Below are positions 14,235 to 23,057 of a stretch of 27,981 bases of DNA, piece after piece. A program made the position numbers and the translations under genes. Under the pieces are notes generated by a model, which was given only the letters and a program-made list of their open reading frames with translations, was not told the DNA's origin and did not search any database. The stretch is from Flavobacteriaceae bacterium (GTDB taxonomy: Bacteria; Bacteroidota; Bacteroidia; Flavobacteriales; Flavobacteriaceae), in NCBI GenBank assembly GCA_947482805.1, contig CANKLK010000010.1, positions 1 to 27,981 on the forward strand, read 5' to 3'. Numbering within the stretch: the stretch's first letter is position 1; the number at the start of each line of letters is the position of its first letter.

Positions 14235-16625
14235 ATGAAACGAACAATTAAAAAAGTGGCAGTAGTAGGATCTGGAATTATGGGTTCTGGAATTGCTTGT
14301 CATTTTGCCAACATTGGTCTTGAAGTATTGCTTTTGGATATAGTTCCAAACGCACTGACCGAAGCTGAAGAAAAAAAAGGACTGACTTTAGAAAATAAGT
14401 TGGTTCGCAACCGCATTGTAAACGAACACTTAGCGAATGCATTAAAGTCAAACCCATCTCCTATTTACAGTCAGAAATTTGCAAGTAGAATTACAACAGG
14501 TAACACTACAGACGATATGGCCAAAATTGCCAACTATGATTGGGTTATTGAAGTAGTAATCGAACGACTAGATATCAAGAAATTAGTCTTTGAACAAATA
14601 GACAAATTCAGAAAACCAGGAACATTGGTTACTTCAAACACTTCAGGAATTCCAATTAAGTTTATGAGCGAAGGTCGCAGCGATGATTTTCAAAAACATT
14701 TCTGCGGAACTCACTTCTTCAATCCTGCGCGTTATTTAAAGTTATTCGAAATCATTCCGGGACCTCAAACTTCAACTGAAGTATTGGATTTCCTGTTTGA
14801 TTACGGTTCAAAATATTTAGGCAAAACTTCGGTCGTAGCAAAAGATACTCCAGCTTTTATTGGTAACCGAATCGGAATCTTCGGCATTCAAAGTTTATTC
14901 CACTTAGTAAAAGACATGGGCTTAACCATTGAAGAAGTAGATAAACTTACCGGACCTGTTATTGGTCGACCAAAATCGGCTACGTTTAGAACTGTTGATG
15001 TGGTTGGTTTAGACACATTAGTACATGTGGCTAACGGTTTATATGAAGGTTGCCCAAATGACGAAGCTCACGAACTGTTCAAACTTCCTGATTTCATAAA
15101 CAAAATGATGGAAAACAAATGGCTAGGTAGCAAAACAGGGCAAGGTTTCTACAAAAAAATTGACAAAGATATACTCTCCTTAGACCTAGATACTTTAGAA
15201 TATCGTCCCGCCAAAAAAGCGTCTTTTGCTACTTTAGAATTGACCAAAACAATTGACAAACCTATAGACCGATTCAAAGTCTTGGTTAAAGGAAAAGACA
15301 AAGCAGGTGATTTTTATAGAAAGAATTTCTCGGCTATGTTTGCCTATTGCTCCAATAGAGTTCCAGAAATCACAGACGAGTTCTACAAAATTGATGACGC
15401 CATGAAAGCAGGTTTCGGTTGGGAAAACGGACCATTCGAAATATGGGATGCCATTGGTGTAGAAAAAGGTATTGAATTGATGCAAACCGAAGGCAATCAA
15501 CCTGCAGCTTGGGTTACTAAAATGCTTACTTCTGGAAATACTAGTTTCTATACTTTAAAAGATGGCGCAACCTATTATTATAATATATCAACAAAATCGC
15601 AAACTAAAGTTCCTGGGCAAGACAGTTTCATAATCCTTAACAATATTCGAGATAGTAAAAAAGTATGGAGTAATAGTGGTGCTGTAATTCATGATTTAGG
15701 TGATGGTGTCTTAAACCTTGAATTCCAGTCAAAAATGAATACTATTGGTGGCGATGTTTTGGCAGGAATTAACAAAGCCATAGACCTGGCTGAAATACAA
15801 TACAACGGATTGGTTATTGGAAATCAAGCAGCCAATTTTACTGTTGGTGCCAATATTGGAATGATTTTTATGATGGCAGTAGAACAGGAATATGAAGAGC
15901 TAAACATGGCTATCAAATATTTTCAAGATACGATGATGCGTTGTCGCTACTCTTCTATTCCAGTTATTGTTGCTCCACACGGAATGACATTAGGTGGTGG
16001 TTGCGAAATGACAATGCATGCCGATAGAGTGGTTTCAGCAGCCGAGAGTTATATTGGTTTGGTAGAATTTGGTGTTGGGGTAATTCCTGGCGGTGGTGGT
16101 TCTAAAGAAATGGCACTAAGAGCATCAGACTTATTTCATAAAAACGATGTGGAACTTAATGTGCTTCAAGAATATTTTTTAGCCATAGCTATGGCAAAAG
16201 TTTCTACATCTGCCTATGAAGCATTTGATATAGGTGTGTTACAAAAAGGAAAAGATATTGTTGTAGTTAACAAAGACCGACAAATTGCTGTTGCCAAACA
16301 AGTTGCACTGCAAATGGCAGAACAAGGTTATACACAACCTATCCGCAGAACAGATGTAAAAGTACTGGGTAAACAAGCCTTAGGAATGTTCTTAGTAGGA
16401 ATTGACCAAATGGTTGCTGGAAAATACATCTCAGAACACGATCAAAAAATTGCTAACAAACTGGCATACGTTATGGCTGGTGGCGATTTGTCTGAACCAA
16501 CACTAGTAAGCGAACAATATTTATTAGATATAGAAAGAGAAGCATTTTTAAGCTTGTGTACAGAGAGAAAAACTCTGGAAAGAATTCAGTTCATGTTAAC
16601 CAAAGGGAAACCGTTAAGAAATTAG
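14235..16625 (+). CDS. fadN: 3-hydroxyacyl-CoA dehydrogenase / enoyl-CoA hydratase, FadN type
   Basis: This bifunctional beta-oxidation enzyme hydrates enoyl-CoA and oxidises the 3-hydroxyacyl-CoA with NAD. The 796 residues match B. subtilis FadN (about 789). The order is dehydrogenase first, then hydratase, the reverse of E. coli FadB. The NAD-binding motif GSGIMGSGIA lies at 12-21, the catalytic His at 160 in CGTHFFNPARY and a second dehydrogenase C-domain at about 350-440. The crotonase part at about 485-690 carries two glutamates, E591 (LGGGCE) and E611 (GLVEFGVGVIPGGGG), 20 residues apart like Glu144/Glu164 of rat hydratase. A second in-frame ATG (14241) does not exist; ATG 14235 directly precedes the Rossmann strand. 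It is followed 30 nt later by the four-helix-bundle gene and then fadA. Confidence 0.95.
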   Translation: MKRTIKKVAVVGSGIMGSGIACHFANIGLEVLLLDIVPNALTEAEEKKGLTLENKLVRNRIVNEHLANALKSNPSPIYSQKFASRITTGNTTDDMAKIANYDWVIEVVIERLDIKKLVFEQIDKFRKPGTLVTSNTSGIPIKFMSEGRSDDFQKHFCGTHFFNPARYLKLFEIIPGPQTSTEVLDFLFDYGSKYLGKTSVVAKDTPAFIGNRIGIFGIQSLFHLVKDMGLTIEEVDKLTGPVIGRPKSATFRTVDVVGLDTLVHVANGLYEGCPNDEAHELFKLPDFINKMMENKWLGSKTGQGFYKKIDKDILSLDLDTLEYRPAKKASFATLELTKTIDKPIDRFKVLVKGKDKAGDFYRKNFSAMFAYCSNRVPEITDEFYKIDDAMKAGFGWENGPFEIWDAIGVEKGIELMQTEGNQPAAWVTKMLTSGNTSFYTLKDGATYYYNISTKSQTKVPGQDSFIILNNIRDSKKVWSNSGAVIHDLGDGVLNLEFQSKMNTIGGDVLAGINKAIDLAEIQYNGLVIGNQAANFTVGANIGMIFMMAVEQEYEELNMAIKYFQDTMMRCRYSSIPVIVAPHGMTLGGGCEMTMHADRVVSAAESYIGLVEFGVGVIPGGGGSKEMALRASDLFHKNDVELNVLQEYFLAIAMAKVSTSAYEAFDIGVLQKGKDIVVVNKDRQIAVAKQVALQMAEQGYTQPIRRTDVKVLGKQALGMFLVGIDQMVAGKYISEHDQKIANKLAYVMAGGDLSEPTLVSEQYLLDIEREAFLSLCTERKTLERIQFMLTKGKPLRN

Positions 16626-17060
16626 TATTAAGTATTAAGTATCAAGACAAGAGATATGCATAATTTCGAAAAATTAAAGATCTGGCAAAAGGCAATGGAT
16701 GTAGCCGTTGAAGTTTATGAAGTTTCACTGCTGTTACCAAATGATGAAAAATTTAATTTAATTCATCAAATAAAAAAATGTGCTGTGTCTATTCCATCAA
16801 ACATAGCTGAAGGTTCAGGAAGAAATCACAACAAAGAATTTATTCAATTTTTAGGAATAGCTAATGGATCAACATTTGAATTAATAACACAATTAATACT
16901 CGCTAAAAGATTGAAACTTATTAAAGAAGAAACAATTCAACCAATAATCAATCAGTTAGTAGAAGTTTCAAACATGAATTTCTCATTTCAAAAAACATTA
17001 AACGTATAAATAAAACGATTGGTAAGTCTTAATACTTAATACTTCAATCTTAATACTTTC
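16625..17060. repeat. Long-range heptad inverted repeat enclosing the four-helix-bundle gene
   Basis: The left arm has units starting with G at 16625, 16632, 16639, 16646 and 16653 (GTATTAA, GTATTAA, GTATCAA, GACAAGA, GATATGC). The right arm has units ending with C at 17028, 17035, 17042, 17049 and 17056 (TTAATAC, TTAATAC, TTCAATC, TTAATAC). Bases 16630-16648 and 17026-17044 are reverse complements at 18 of 19 positions. The left arm begins at the fadN stop codon and the right arm ends just before fadA. The 377-nt loop is almost entirely the small gene. Confidence 0.85.
16656..17009 (+). CDS. Four-helix-bundle protein of the S23 / rRNA intervening-sequence family
   Basis: This small helical protein has 117 residues. 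It opens with the family hallmark FEKLKIWQKAMDVAVEVYE, followed by HQIKKCAVSIPSNIAEGSGR (about 37-56) and the helix FIQFLGIANGSTFELITQLILAK. This is the TIGR02436-type family, first known from genes lying inside intervening sequences of 23S rRNA. It is also related to the Avd accessory proteins of diversity-generating retroelements. The biochemical role is not established, though basic, RNA-associated functions are suspected. No 23S rRNA or reverse transcriptase is near. It lies between fadN and fadA, starting 7 nt after one arm and ending 16 nt before the other arm of an inverted repeat, so it looks inserted into a fadN-fadA spacer. Its internal sequence shows no damage. Confidence 0.9.
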   Translation: MHNFEKLKIWQKAMDVAVEVYEVSLLLPNDEKFNLIHQIKKCAVSIPSNIAEGSGRNHNKEFIQFLGIANGSTFELITQLILAKRLKLIKEETIQPIINQLVEVSNMNFSFQKTLNV

Positions 17061-17064
17061 AAAA

Positions 17065-18246
17065 ATGAAAACAGCCTATATAGTAAAAGCATACAGAACC
17101 GCAGTTGGAAAAGCACCAAAGGGAGTATTTCGATTCAAACGTCCCGATGAATTAGCGGCAGAAACAATTCAATACATGATGAACGAGCTACCTGAGTTTG
17201 ACAAAACCCGTATCGATGACGTAATGGTTGGAAATGCTATGCCTGAAGCCGAACAAGGATTAAACGTCGCCCGTTTGATTTCGCTTATGGGATTAAAAGT
17301 AACGGATGTACCGGGTGTAACAGTCAATAGGTATTGCGCTTCCGGATTAGAAACCATTGCTATGGCAACGGCTAAAATCCAAAGTGGTATGGCTGATTGC
17401 ATCATCGCCGGAGGAGCTGAAAGTATGAGCTTTATTCCGATGGGAGGTTATAAACCTACTCCAGATTATGCCGTGGCAAAAGAAGGAAACGAAGATTACT
17501 ATTGGGGAATGGGATTAACTGCTGAAGCGGTTGCCAAACAATTCAATGTATCACGAGAAGACCAAGATGAATTTGCTTTCAATTCGCATAGAAAGGCCTT
17601 ACAGGCGCAAGCGGATGGGAAGTTTGATAAACAAATTGTACCTATAATTATTGAGCAAACCTTTATTAATGAAAACGGTAAAAAAGAAACAAAATCGTAT
17701 ACGGTAACTAAAGACGAAGGACCAAGATTAGATACCAATGCAGCCGCTTTAGGAAAGTTAAAACCTGTTTTTGCAGCCGATGGAACTGTAACTGCCGGTA
17801 ATGCTTCTCAAATGAGTGATGGAGCCGCTTTTGTTTTAATTATGAGCGAGCAAATGGTAAAAGAATTAAATCTTACTCCTATTGCCCGAATGATAAGCTA
17901 TGCTGCTGCCGGTGTTGAACCACGAATCATGGGAATTGGTCCGGTGAAGGCCATTCCGAAAGCCTTAAAACAAGCGGGCTTGACTTTGAACGATATTAAC
18001 TTAGTTGAACTAAACGAAGCTTTTGCATCTCAAGCTTTAGCCGTTACAAGAGAGTTAGGAATAAATCCGGATATCATTAACGTCAATGGTGGCGCCATTG
18101 CACTAGGGCATCCATTGGGTTGCACGGGAGCTAAACTGTCAGTACAGTTATTTGATGAAATGAAACGACGTGGCGATAGATATGGAATTGTTTCCATGTG
18201 TGTAGGAACAGGACAAGGTGCTGCGGGGGTTTATGAGATATTATAA
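17065..18246 (+). CDS. fadA: Acetyl-CoA C-acyltransferase (3-ketoacyl-CoA thiolase)
   Basis: FadA performs the last beta-oxidation step, cleaving 3-ketoacyl-CoA with CoA to acetyl-CoA and a shortened acyl-CoA. Its 393 residues match B. subtilis FadA (391). The acyl-enzyme cysteine is Cys91 in VNRYCASGLETI, the C-terminal catalytic pair is His349 in NGGAIALGHPLGCTG and Cys379 in SMCVGTGQGA, and NEAF is at 317-320. It is part of the fadN-fadA-fadE set and probably forms a complex or channel with FadN. The upstream spacer is the right arm of the long inverted repeat. Confidence 0.96.
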   Translation: MKTAYIVKAYRTAVGKAPKGVFRFKRPDELAAETIQYMMNELPEFDKTRIDDVMVGNAMPEAEQGLNVARLISLMGLKVTDVPGVTVNRYCASGLETIAMATAKIQSGMADCIIAGGAESMSFIPMGGYKPTPDYAVAKEGNEDYYWGMGLTAEAVAKQFNVSREDQDEFAFNSHRKALQAQADGKFDKQIVPIIIEQTFINENGKKETKSYTVTKDEGPRLDTNAAALGKLKPVFAADGTVTAGNASQMSDGAAFVLIMSEQMVKELNLTPIARMISYAAAGVEPRIMGIGPVKAIPKALKQAGLTLNDINLVELNEAFASQALAVTRELGINPDIINVNGGAIALGHPLGCTGAKLSVQLFDEMKRRGDRYGIVSMCVGTGQGAAGVYEIL

Positions 18247-18254
18247 TTTAAAAA

Positions 18255-18307
18255 CATTAAGTAATTGAGAAAAGTTAAGGTTTCATTAAGCTTAACTTTT
18301 CTTAATG
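18255..18307. repeat. Hairpin in the fadA-fadE spacer
   Basis: AAAAGTTAAG (18270-18279) pairs perfectly with CTTAACTTTT (18291-18300), 11-nt loop. CATTAAG (18255-18261) pairs with CTTAATG (18301-18307) outside an 8-nt bulge. Further TTAAC/TTAAT units run to about 18327. Period 7 is weaker here than in the other spacers. No T-tract follows, so it looks like an intercistronic stem rather than a terminator. Confidence 0.7.
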
Positions 18308-18372
18308 CAAAAACTTAACTTCTTAATGGTAAAAATTCTTAGGGGTGAAAAAATATTTAAAATAATAAAGCC

Positions 18373-20163
18373 ATGAGCGACATAACTAGAGGAGGACAAT
18401 TCCTCGTAAAAGAAACAAAATGTGAAGACATCTTTACTCCGGAAGATTTCTCGGAAGAGCAGATCATGATGCGAGATTCAGTTAAGGAATTTGTTGACAA
18501 AGAAATATGGCCAAACAAAAGCAGATTTGAGGCAAAAGATTATGCTTTTACTGAAGAAGTAATGAAGAAAGCCGGTGAAATGGGCTTCCTAAGCGTAGCT
18601 GTCCCGGAAGCTTATGGTGGAATGGGAATGGGTTTCGTTGATACGTGCTTGGTTTGTGATTATATTTCAGGTGCCACAGGTTCATTTTCAACAGCCTTTG
18701 GAGCACATACCGGAATTGGAACTATGCCAATTACACTTTATGGAACCGAAGAACAAAAACAAAAATACGTTCCTAAATTAGCTTCTGGCGAATGGTTTGG
18801 AGCTTACTGTTTAACAGAACCTGGTGCGGGTAGTGATGCCAATTCAGGAAAAACAAAAGCTGTACTTTCTGCTGACGGAAAAACGTATAGCATAACCGGA
18901 GGAAAAATGTGGATTTCCAATGCTGGTTTTTGCTCTTTATTTATAGTGTTTGCACGAATTGAAGACGATAAAAACATCACTGGTTTTATCATTGAAAATG
19001 ATCCAAGTAACGGAATCACCATGAATGAAGAGGAACACAAATTAGGTATTCGTGCTTCTTCTACGCGACAAGTGTTTTTTAATGAAACAAAAGTTCCGGT
19101 TGAGAACATGTTGGCCGGTCGTGGCGAAGGCTTTAAAATTGCTATGAATGCGCTGAATGTAGGCCGAATTAAATTGGCTGCTGCTTGTTTGGATGCACAA
19201 CGACGCGTAACTTCCAATGCTGTAAATTATGCTAATGAACGAATTCAATTTAATGTACCTATTTCTAGTTTTGGTGCAATCCGTTATAAATTAGCCGAAA
19301 TGGCCACTTCAGCTTATGCCGGTGAAAGTGCAACCTATCGTGCTGCAAAAGATATCGAAACCCGAATAAAATTGCGTGAAGCCGAAGGAACTTCTCACCA
19401 AGAAGCCGAATTGAAAGGGGTGGAAGAATTTGCTATCGAATGTTCTATTTTAAAAGTGGCCGTTTCTGAAGATGTTCAAAATTGTGCCGACGAAGGAATT
19501 CAAATTTATGGAGGAATGGGATTCTCAGAAGATACGCCTATGGAAAGTGCTTGGCGTGATGCGCGTATCGCCCGTATTTACGAAGGAACTAATGAAATCA
19601 ACCGAATGTTATCGGTAGGAATGCTTATCAAAAAAGCTATGAAAGGTCACGTTGATTTGCTTGGACCGGCTTCAAAGGTGCAGGAAGAATTGATGGGTAT
19701 TCCATCTTTTGAAACACCTGATTATTCTGAATTATTTTCTGAAGAAAAAGAGTTAATCAGTAAGTTGAAAAAAGCATTCCTAATGGTTGCCGGTGGTGCG
19801 GTTCAAAAATACGGTCCAAATTTAGAAGACCACCAACAATTATTAACCGCTGCTGCCGATATATTAATAGAGATATATATGGCCGAAAGCACTGTTTTAC
19901 GTACAGAAAAATTAGCCAAAAAAGAAGGTGAAGAAAATGTAAAAGAGCAAATAGCTATGGCCAAATTGTATTTATACAAAGCTGTTGATGTGGTTACCCA
20001 AAAAGGAAAAGAAAGTATTATTTCGTTTGCTGAAGGCGATGAGCAACGAATGATGCTCATGGGATTACGCCGATTTACAAAATATACAAACATGCCTAAT
20101 ATTGTTGGATTGAGAGAAACAATCACAACAAAATTAGTAGCCGAAAATAGTTATTGTTTTTAG
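18373..20163 (+). CDS. fadE: Acyl-CoA dehydrogenase, FadE type
   Basis: This FAD-dependent enzyme oxidises acyl-CoA to trans-2-enoyl-CoA, the first beta-oxidation step. Its 596 residues match B. subtilis FadE (594), longer than short- or medium-chain types (about 380) because of a C-terminal extension as in very-long-chain enzymes. The FAD/substrate segment CLTEPGAGSDANS is at 146-158 and KMWISNAG at 178-185. YGGMGFSEDTPMESAWRDAR (379-398) leads to RIYEGTNEINR, in which Glu404 aligns with the catalytic base of medium-chain dehydrogenase (IYEGT). Residues 425-596 are the extra helical domain. It is the last gene of the marR-fadN-fadA-fadE unit and a terminator follows 22 nt after the stop. Electrons would pass to ETF, encoded elsewhere. 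Confidence 0.95.
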   Translation: MSDITRGGQFLVKETKCEDIFTPEDFSEEQIMMRDSVKEFVDKEIWPNKSRFEAKDYAFTEEVMKKAGEMGFLSVAVPEAYGGMGMGFVDTCLVCDYISGATGSFSTAFGAHTGIGTMPITLYGTEEQKQKYVPKLASGEWFGAYCLTEPGAGSDANSGKTKAVLSADGKTYSITGGKMWISNAGFCSLFIVFARIEDDKNITGFIIENDPSNGITMNEEEHKLGIRASSTRQVFFNETKVPVENMLAGRGEGFKIAMNALNVGRIKLAAACLDAQRRVTSNAVNYANERIQFNVPISSFGAIRYKLAEMATSAYAGESATYRAAKDIETRIKLREAEGTSHQEAELKGVEEFAIECSILKVAVSEDVQNCADEGIQIYGGMGFSEDTPMESAWRDARIARIYEGTNEINRMLSVGMLIKKAMKGHVDLLGPASKVQEELMGIPSFETPDYSELFSEEKELISKLKKAFLMVAGGAVQKYGPNLEDHQQLLTAAADILIEIYMAESTVLRTEKLAKKEGEENVKEQIAMAKLYLYKAVDVVTQKGKESIISFAEGDEQRMMLMGLRRFTKYTNMPNIVGLRETITTKLVAENSYCF

Positions 20164-20185
20164 TTTAAGTTAAGTTAATTGTTGA

Positions 20186-20217
20186 AAAATCTCTTGCACA
20201 AACAAGAGATTTTTTTG
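20186..20217 (+). terminator. Rho-independent terminator of the fad operon
   Basis: AAAATCTCTTG (20186-20196) pairs perfectly with CAAGAGATTTT (20203-20213) around a 6-nt loop and runs into a T-tract (TTTTTTTG). It is the clearest plus-strand terminator in the window. Confidence 0.88.
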
Positions 20218-20284
20218 TTTTAAATTTCTAAATTTCAGTAATGTTTAAGTTTTAAATTACACTAATTCGTAATCTGTAATTAGC

Positions 20285-20292
20285 TATATTTG
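20285..20292 (+). promoter_or_regulatory. Candidate -7 box for sdaA
   Basis: TATATTTG is an exact TAnnTTTG match ending 23 nt before ATG 20316. No -33 TTG is seen at normal spacing. Confidence 0.5.
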
Positions 20293-20315
20293 TTTAACTA
20301 AATCGATATAGTATA

Positions 20316-21743
20316 ATGGAAGAATGCATCTCCGTATTTGATATGCTTAAAATTGGTGTTGGCCCCTCAAGTTCGCACACACTTGGACCTTGGCGTGCTG
20401 CTGAACGTTTTTTATCTGAATTACAAACAGAAAACTTGTTCGATAAAATAAACCGAGTTAAAGTTGATTTGTATGGTTCACTTTCCTTAACAGGAAAAGG
20501 GCATGCTACAGATTTAGCCATTATGCTTGGACTTAGCGGACAAGATCCTGAATATATTCCTGTTCAGGACATAGACGGAATTATAAAAAAAATCGAAAAC
20601 AAAAACGAAATTAATTTAGCTAACAATATTGTCATTCCATTTTATTTTCTGCAAGACATAGTTTTTAATAAAAATTTCCTTCCTTTTCATGCTAATGGTT
20701 TGACATTTACTGCTTATTTAAATGACGATACCGAATATACATCTACCTTCTACTCTATTGGTGGCGGATTTGTAGTAAAAGAAGAGCGCACGAATGCCAA
20801 AAAGAAAATGGAAATCAAATGTGCTTTCCCGTTTTCAATTCAAAATGCAGATGATTTATTACGACTCACAATTTCTCAAAAAAAATTGATTTCTGAAATC
20901 GTTTATGAGAATGAAAAATCGATGCGGAGTGAAGAAAATATTCATCACGAATTAATGCGCATTTGGCAGACCATGCTTGAATGTATGTACATTGGTTGTC
21001 ATTCTGAAGGGATTTTACCTGGAGGTTTAAATGTACGCCGACGCGCTTTTGATATGCATCAGGGTTTGATTGGTTTGGCCAATTATACTACTCCACAAGA
21101 ATGGTTAGAATCCATTCGAAAAACCGAAGTTAAATTTCGTCAAATTCTTAAATGGGTTTCTTGTTTTGCTTTGGCTGTGAATGAAGTAAATGCTGCTTTA
21201 GGAAGAGTAGTAACGGCTCCAACCAACGGAAGTGCCGGGGTAATTCCAGCTGTTTTGATGTATTATTTAGTGATAGAAAATCATCAAGCTGGAGAAAAAG
21301 AAATCAAACAATTCCTTATGGTGGCTGGAGAAATTGGAAGTATCTTTAAAAAGGGATCGACAATCTCTGCAGCTATGGGAGGATGCCAAGCAGAAATTGG
21401 TGTTTCTTCAGCTATGGCAGCTGCTGCATTATGTGAGGTGATGGGCGGAACTCCTGACCAAGTTTTAATGGCTGCCGAAATAGCGATGGAACATCACCTA
21501 GGTTTGACTTGCGACCCTATTGGTGGTTTGGTTCAAATTCCTTGTATAGAACGCAATACTATGGGAGCTATTAAAGCCATCAATGCCGCAGAACTCGCCA
21601 TGGAAACCGATGCAAAAAATGCTAAAGTTCCGCTAGATAAGGTAATTGAAACAATGTGGAAAACCGCGAAAGACATGAACTCTAAATACAAAGAAACTTC
21701 AGAAGGTGGTCTCGCTGTAGCGGTAAATATGGCGGATTGTTAA
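20316..21743 (+). CDS. sdaA: L-serine ammonia-lyase (iron-sulfur L-serine dehydratase)
   Basis: The enzyme deaminates L-serine to pyruvate and ammonia with a [4Fe-4S] cluster, in the cytosol. It is a single chain of 475 residues with the beta-type domain first ([24 protein letters not shown], 7-29) and the alpha-type catalytic domain after about residue 185, as in E. coli SdaA (454). Cluster ligands are Cys357 (GGCQAEIG), Cys399 (TCDPIGG) and Cys410 (QIPCIERN). Their 42- and 11-residue spacing closely fits E. coli Cys343, 384 and 395. [11 protein letters not shown] is also conserved. It has its own promoter. Its stop overlaps the stop of the convergent permease gene by 4 nt (TTAA), with no room for a terminator between them. 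Confidence 0.95.
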   Translation: MEECISVFDMLKIGVGPSSSHTLGPWRAAERFLSELQTENLFDKINRVKVDLYGSLSLTGKGHATDLAIMLGLSGQDPEYIPVQDIDGIIKKIENKNEINLANNIVIPFYFLQDIVFNKNFLPFHANGLTFTAYLNDDTEYTSTFYSIGGGFVVKEERTNAKKKMEIKCAFPFSIQNADDLLRLTISQKKLISEIVYENEKSMRSEENIHHELMRIWQTMLECMYIGCHSEGILPGGLNVRRRAFDMHQGLIGLANYTTPQEWLESIRKTEVKFRQILKWVSCFALAVNEVNAALGRVVTAPTNGSAGVIPAVLMYYLVIENHQAGEKEIKQFLMVAGEIGSIFKKGSTISAAMGGCQAEIGVSSAMAAAALCEVMGGTPDQVLMAAEIAMEHHLGLTCDPIGGLVQIPCIERNTMGAIKAINAAELAMETDAKNAKVPLDKVIETMWKTAKDMNSKYKETSEGGLAVAVNMADC

Positions 21744-23044
21744 TACTTCAACCACTTAATCAACTCTTTCCATGTTGGTTTTTTTCCATACATCAAAATA
21801 CCAACACGGTAAATCTTAGCAGCAAACCAAACAACTCCAAAGAAAGTACTAAATAGAATTACCATTGATATGATAATCTGCCACATCGGAACACCAAACG
21901 GAATTCGCATCATCATGACAATTGGCGACGTTAGCGGAATCATTGAAAAAACCGTTGCCACTGTTCCATTTGGATCATTCATTACCGTAAAGAAACCAAT
22001 ATAAACTCCCAATATCAATGGCATAATGATAGGTAATAAGAATTGTTGCGAATCGGTTTCGTTGTCAACAGCAGCTCCAATTGAGGCATAAAATGAACTG
22101 TACAGAAAGTAACCTCCAATAAAATAAATAATGAAAGAAATTAAGATGGTTGCTATTGGCAAATTCCACAATTCTTTGATATACATACCGATATTACTAC
22201 CTGCAGCTTGTTGTGCAGTATCCATTGCTTGAGCCTGCGCTCCTGCTGATGCTCCCATATGAACTCCAAACATACTGGATAAAATAAGCATTGCAGAAAG
22301 CCCTAATATTGCCCAAATCAGAAATTGCAAAATTCCAGCTAATGATGTTCCAATAATTTTACCCATCATCAATTGAAAAGGTTTTACCGATGAAATAATT
22401 ACTTCTATAATTCTGGAAGTTTTTTCTTCAATGACGCTTCGCATAACCATATTTCCATATAATATGATGAACATCATAATCAAATAACCAAAAGCACCAC
22501 CAATGATAATTTTAATTTCGTTTAATCCTTTAAGTGCTTCTTCGCCTGATGCTTTTGCTAAATTAATAGCAACAGTAGCTTTTGCATTATTTATTTTTAA
22601 AGTATCTAAACCCGCTTTTTGAAAGTTTTCAGCTGTAATTTTTTTGGAAATAACGTCTTCTAAATTGTCAATAAAAGATACACTTGGGCTGTCATTGGAA
22701 ACAAATTGAATGGCTTTTTGCAGCTTGCTATTGTCTTCTACTTTCGGAATAATTAAAAGTCCTTCGTAACTATCGCTGATGATACTATCCTTTAAAACTT
22801 TTAAATCAACTCGAGATAAATCAACATAGTTATATTCTTCATCACTTTTAAACTCATTTACAAATTGACCAGTTTTATCATGAATAGCAATGGTTTTCAA
22901 TTCCGCTTTCATCGTGCTTAAATAGCCCACAAAAACACCGATACCAACAAACAATAACGGACTCAAAAATGTCATTACAATGAACGATTTATTGCGCACT
23001 TTGGCAATAAATTCTCTTTTTATAATAAGTAGTAATTTGCTCAT
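21740..23044 (-). CDS. ABC-2 type transporter permease (NatB-like)
   Basis: This inner-membrane permease has 434 residues: one N-terminal helix (about 21-41, SFIVMTFLSPLLFVGIGVFV), a periplasmic domain of about 140 residues, then about six helices in the C-terminal half (from about residue 182, IIIGGAFGYLIMMFIILYG). RSVIEEKTSRIIEVIISSVKPFQLMMGKIIG is the conserved cytoplasmic loop of ABC-2 exporters of the NatB/YhaP kind. The substrate is unknown. It is co-transcribed with the ATPase gene upstream, 77 nt away across a heptad hairpin spacer. It ends tail-to-tail on sdaA. Confidence 0.9.
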   Translation of the reverse strand: MSKLLLIIKREFIAKVRNKSFIVMTFLSPLLFVGIGVFVGYLSTMKAELKTIAIHDKTGQFVNEFKSDEEYNYVDLSRVDLKVLKDSIISDSYEGLLIIPKVEDNSKLQKAIQFVSNDSPSVSFIDNLEDVISKKITAENFQKAGLDTLKINNAKATVAINLAKASGEEALKGLNEIKIIIGGAFGYLIMMFIILYGNMVMRSVIEEKTSRIIEVIISSVKPFQLMMGKIIGTSLAGILQFLIWAILGLSAMLILSSMFGVHMGASAGAQAQAMDTAQQAAGSNIGMYIKELWNLPIATILISFIIYFIGGYFLYSSFYASIGAAVDNETDSQQFLLPIIMPLILGVYIGFFTVMNDPNGTVATVFSMIPLTSPIVMMMRIPFGVPMWQIIISMVILFSTFFGVVWFAAKIYRVGILMYGKKPTWKELIKWLKY

Positions 23045-23057
23045 TTTTTTTATTTAT

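Noticed and set aside
16655..16662. TATGCATA at the four-helix-bundle start codon as a second MarR site
   Set aside because: It is an 8-nt palindrome formed by the start codon context, with different spacing from the site at 13663, and lies inside the operon.
16656..17009. Four-helix-bundle gene as part of a 23S rRNA intervening sequence or a diversity-generating retroelement
   Set aside because: No rRNA sequence, reverse transcriptase or template/variable repeat lies in the window.
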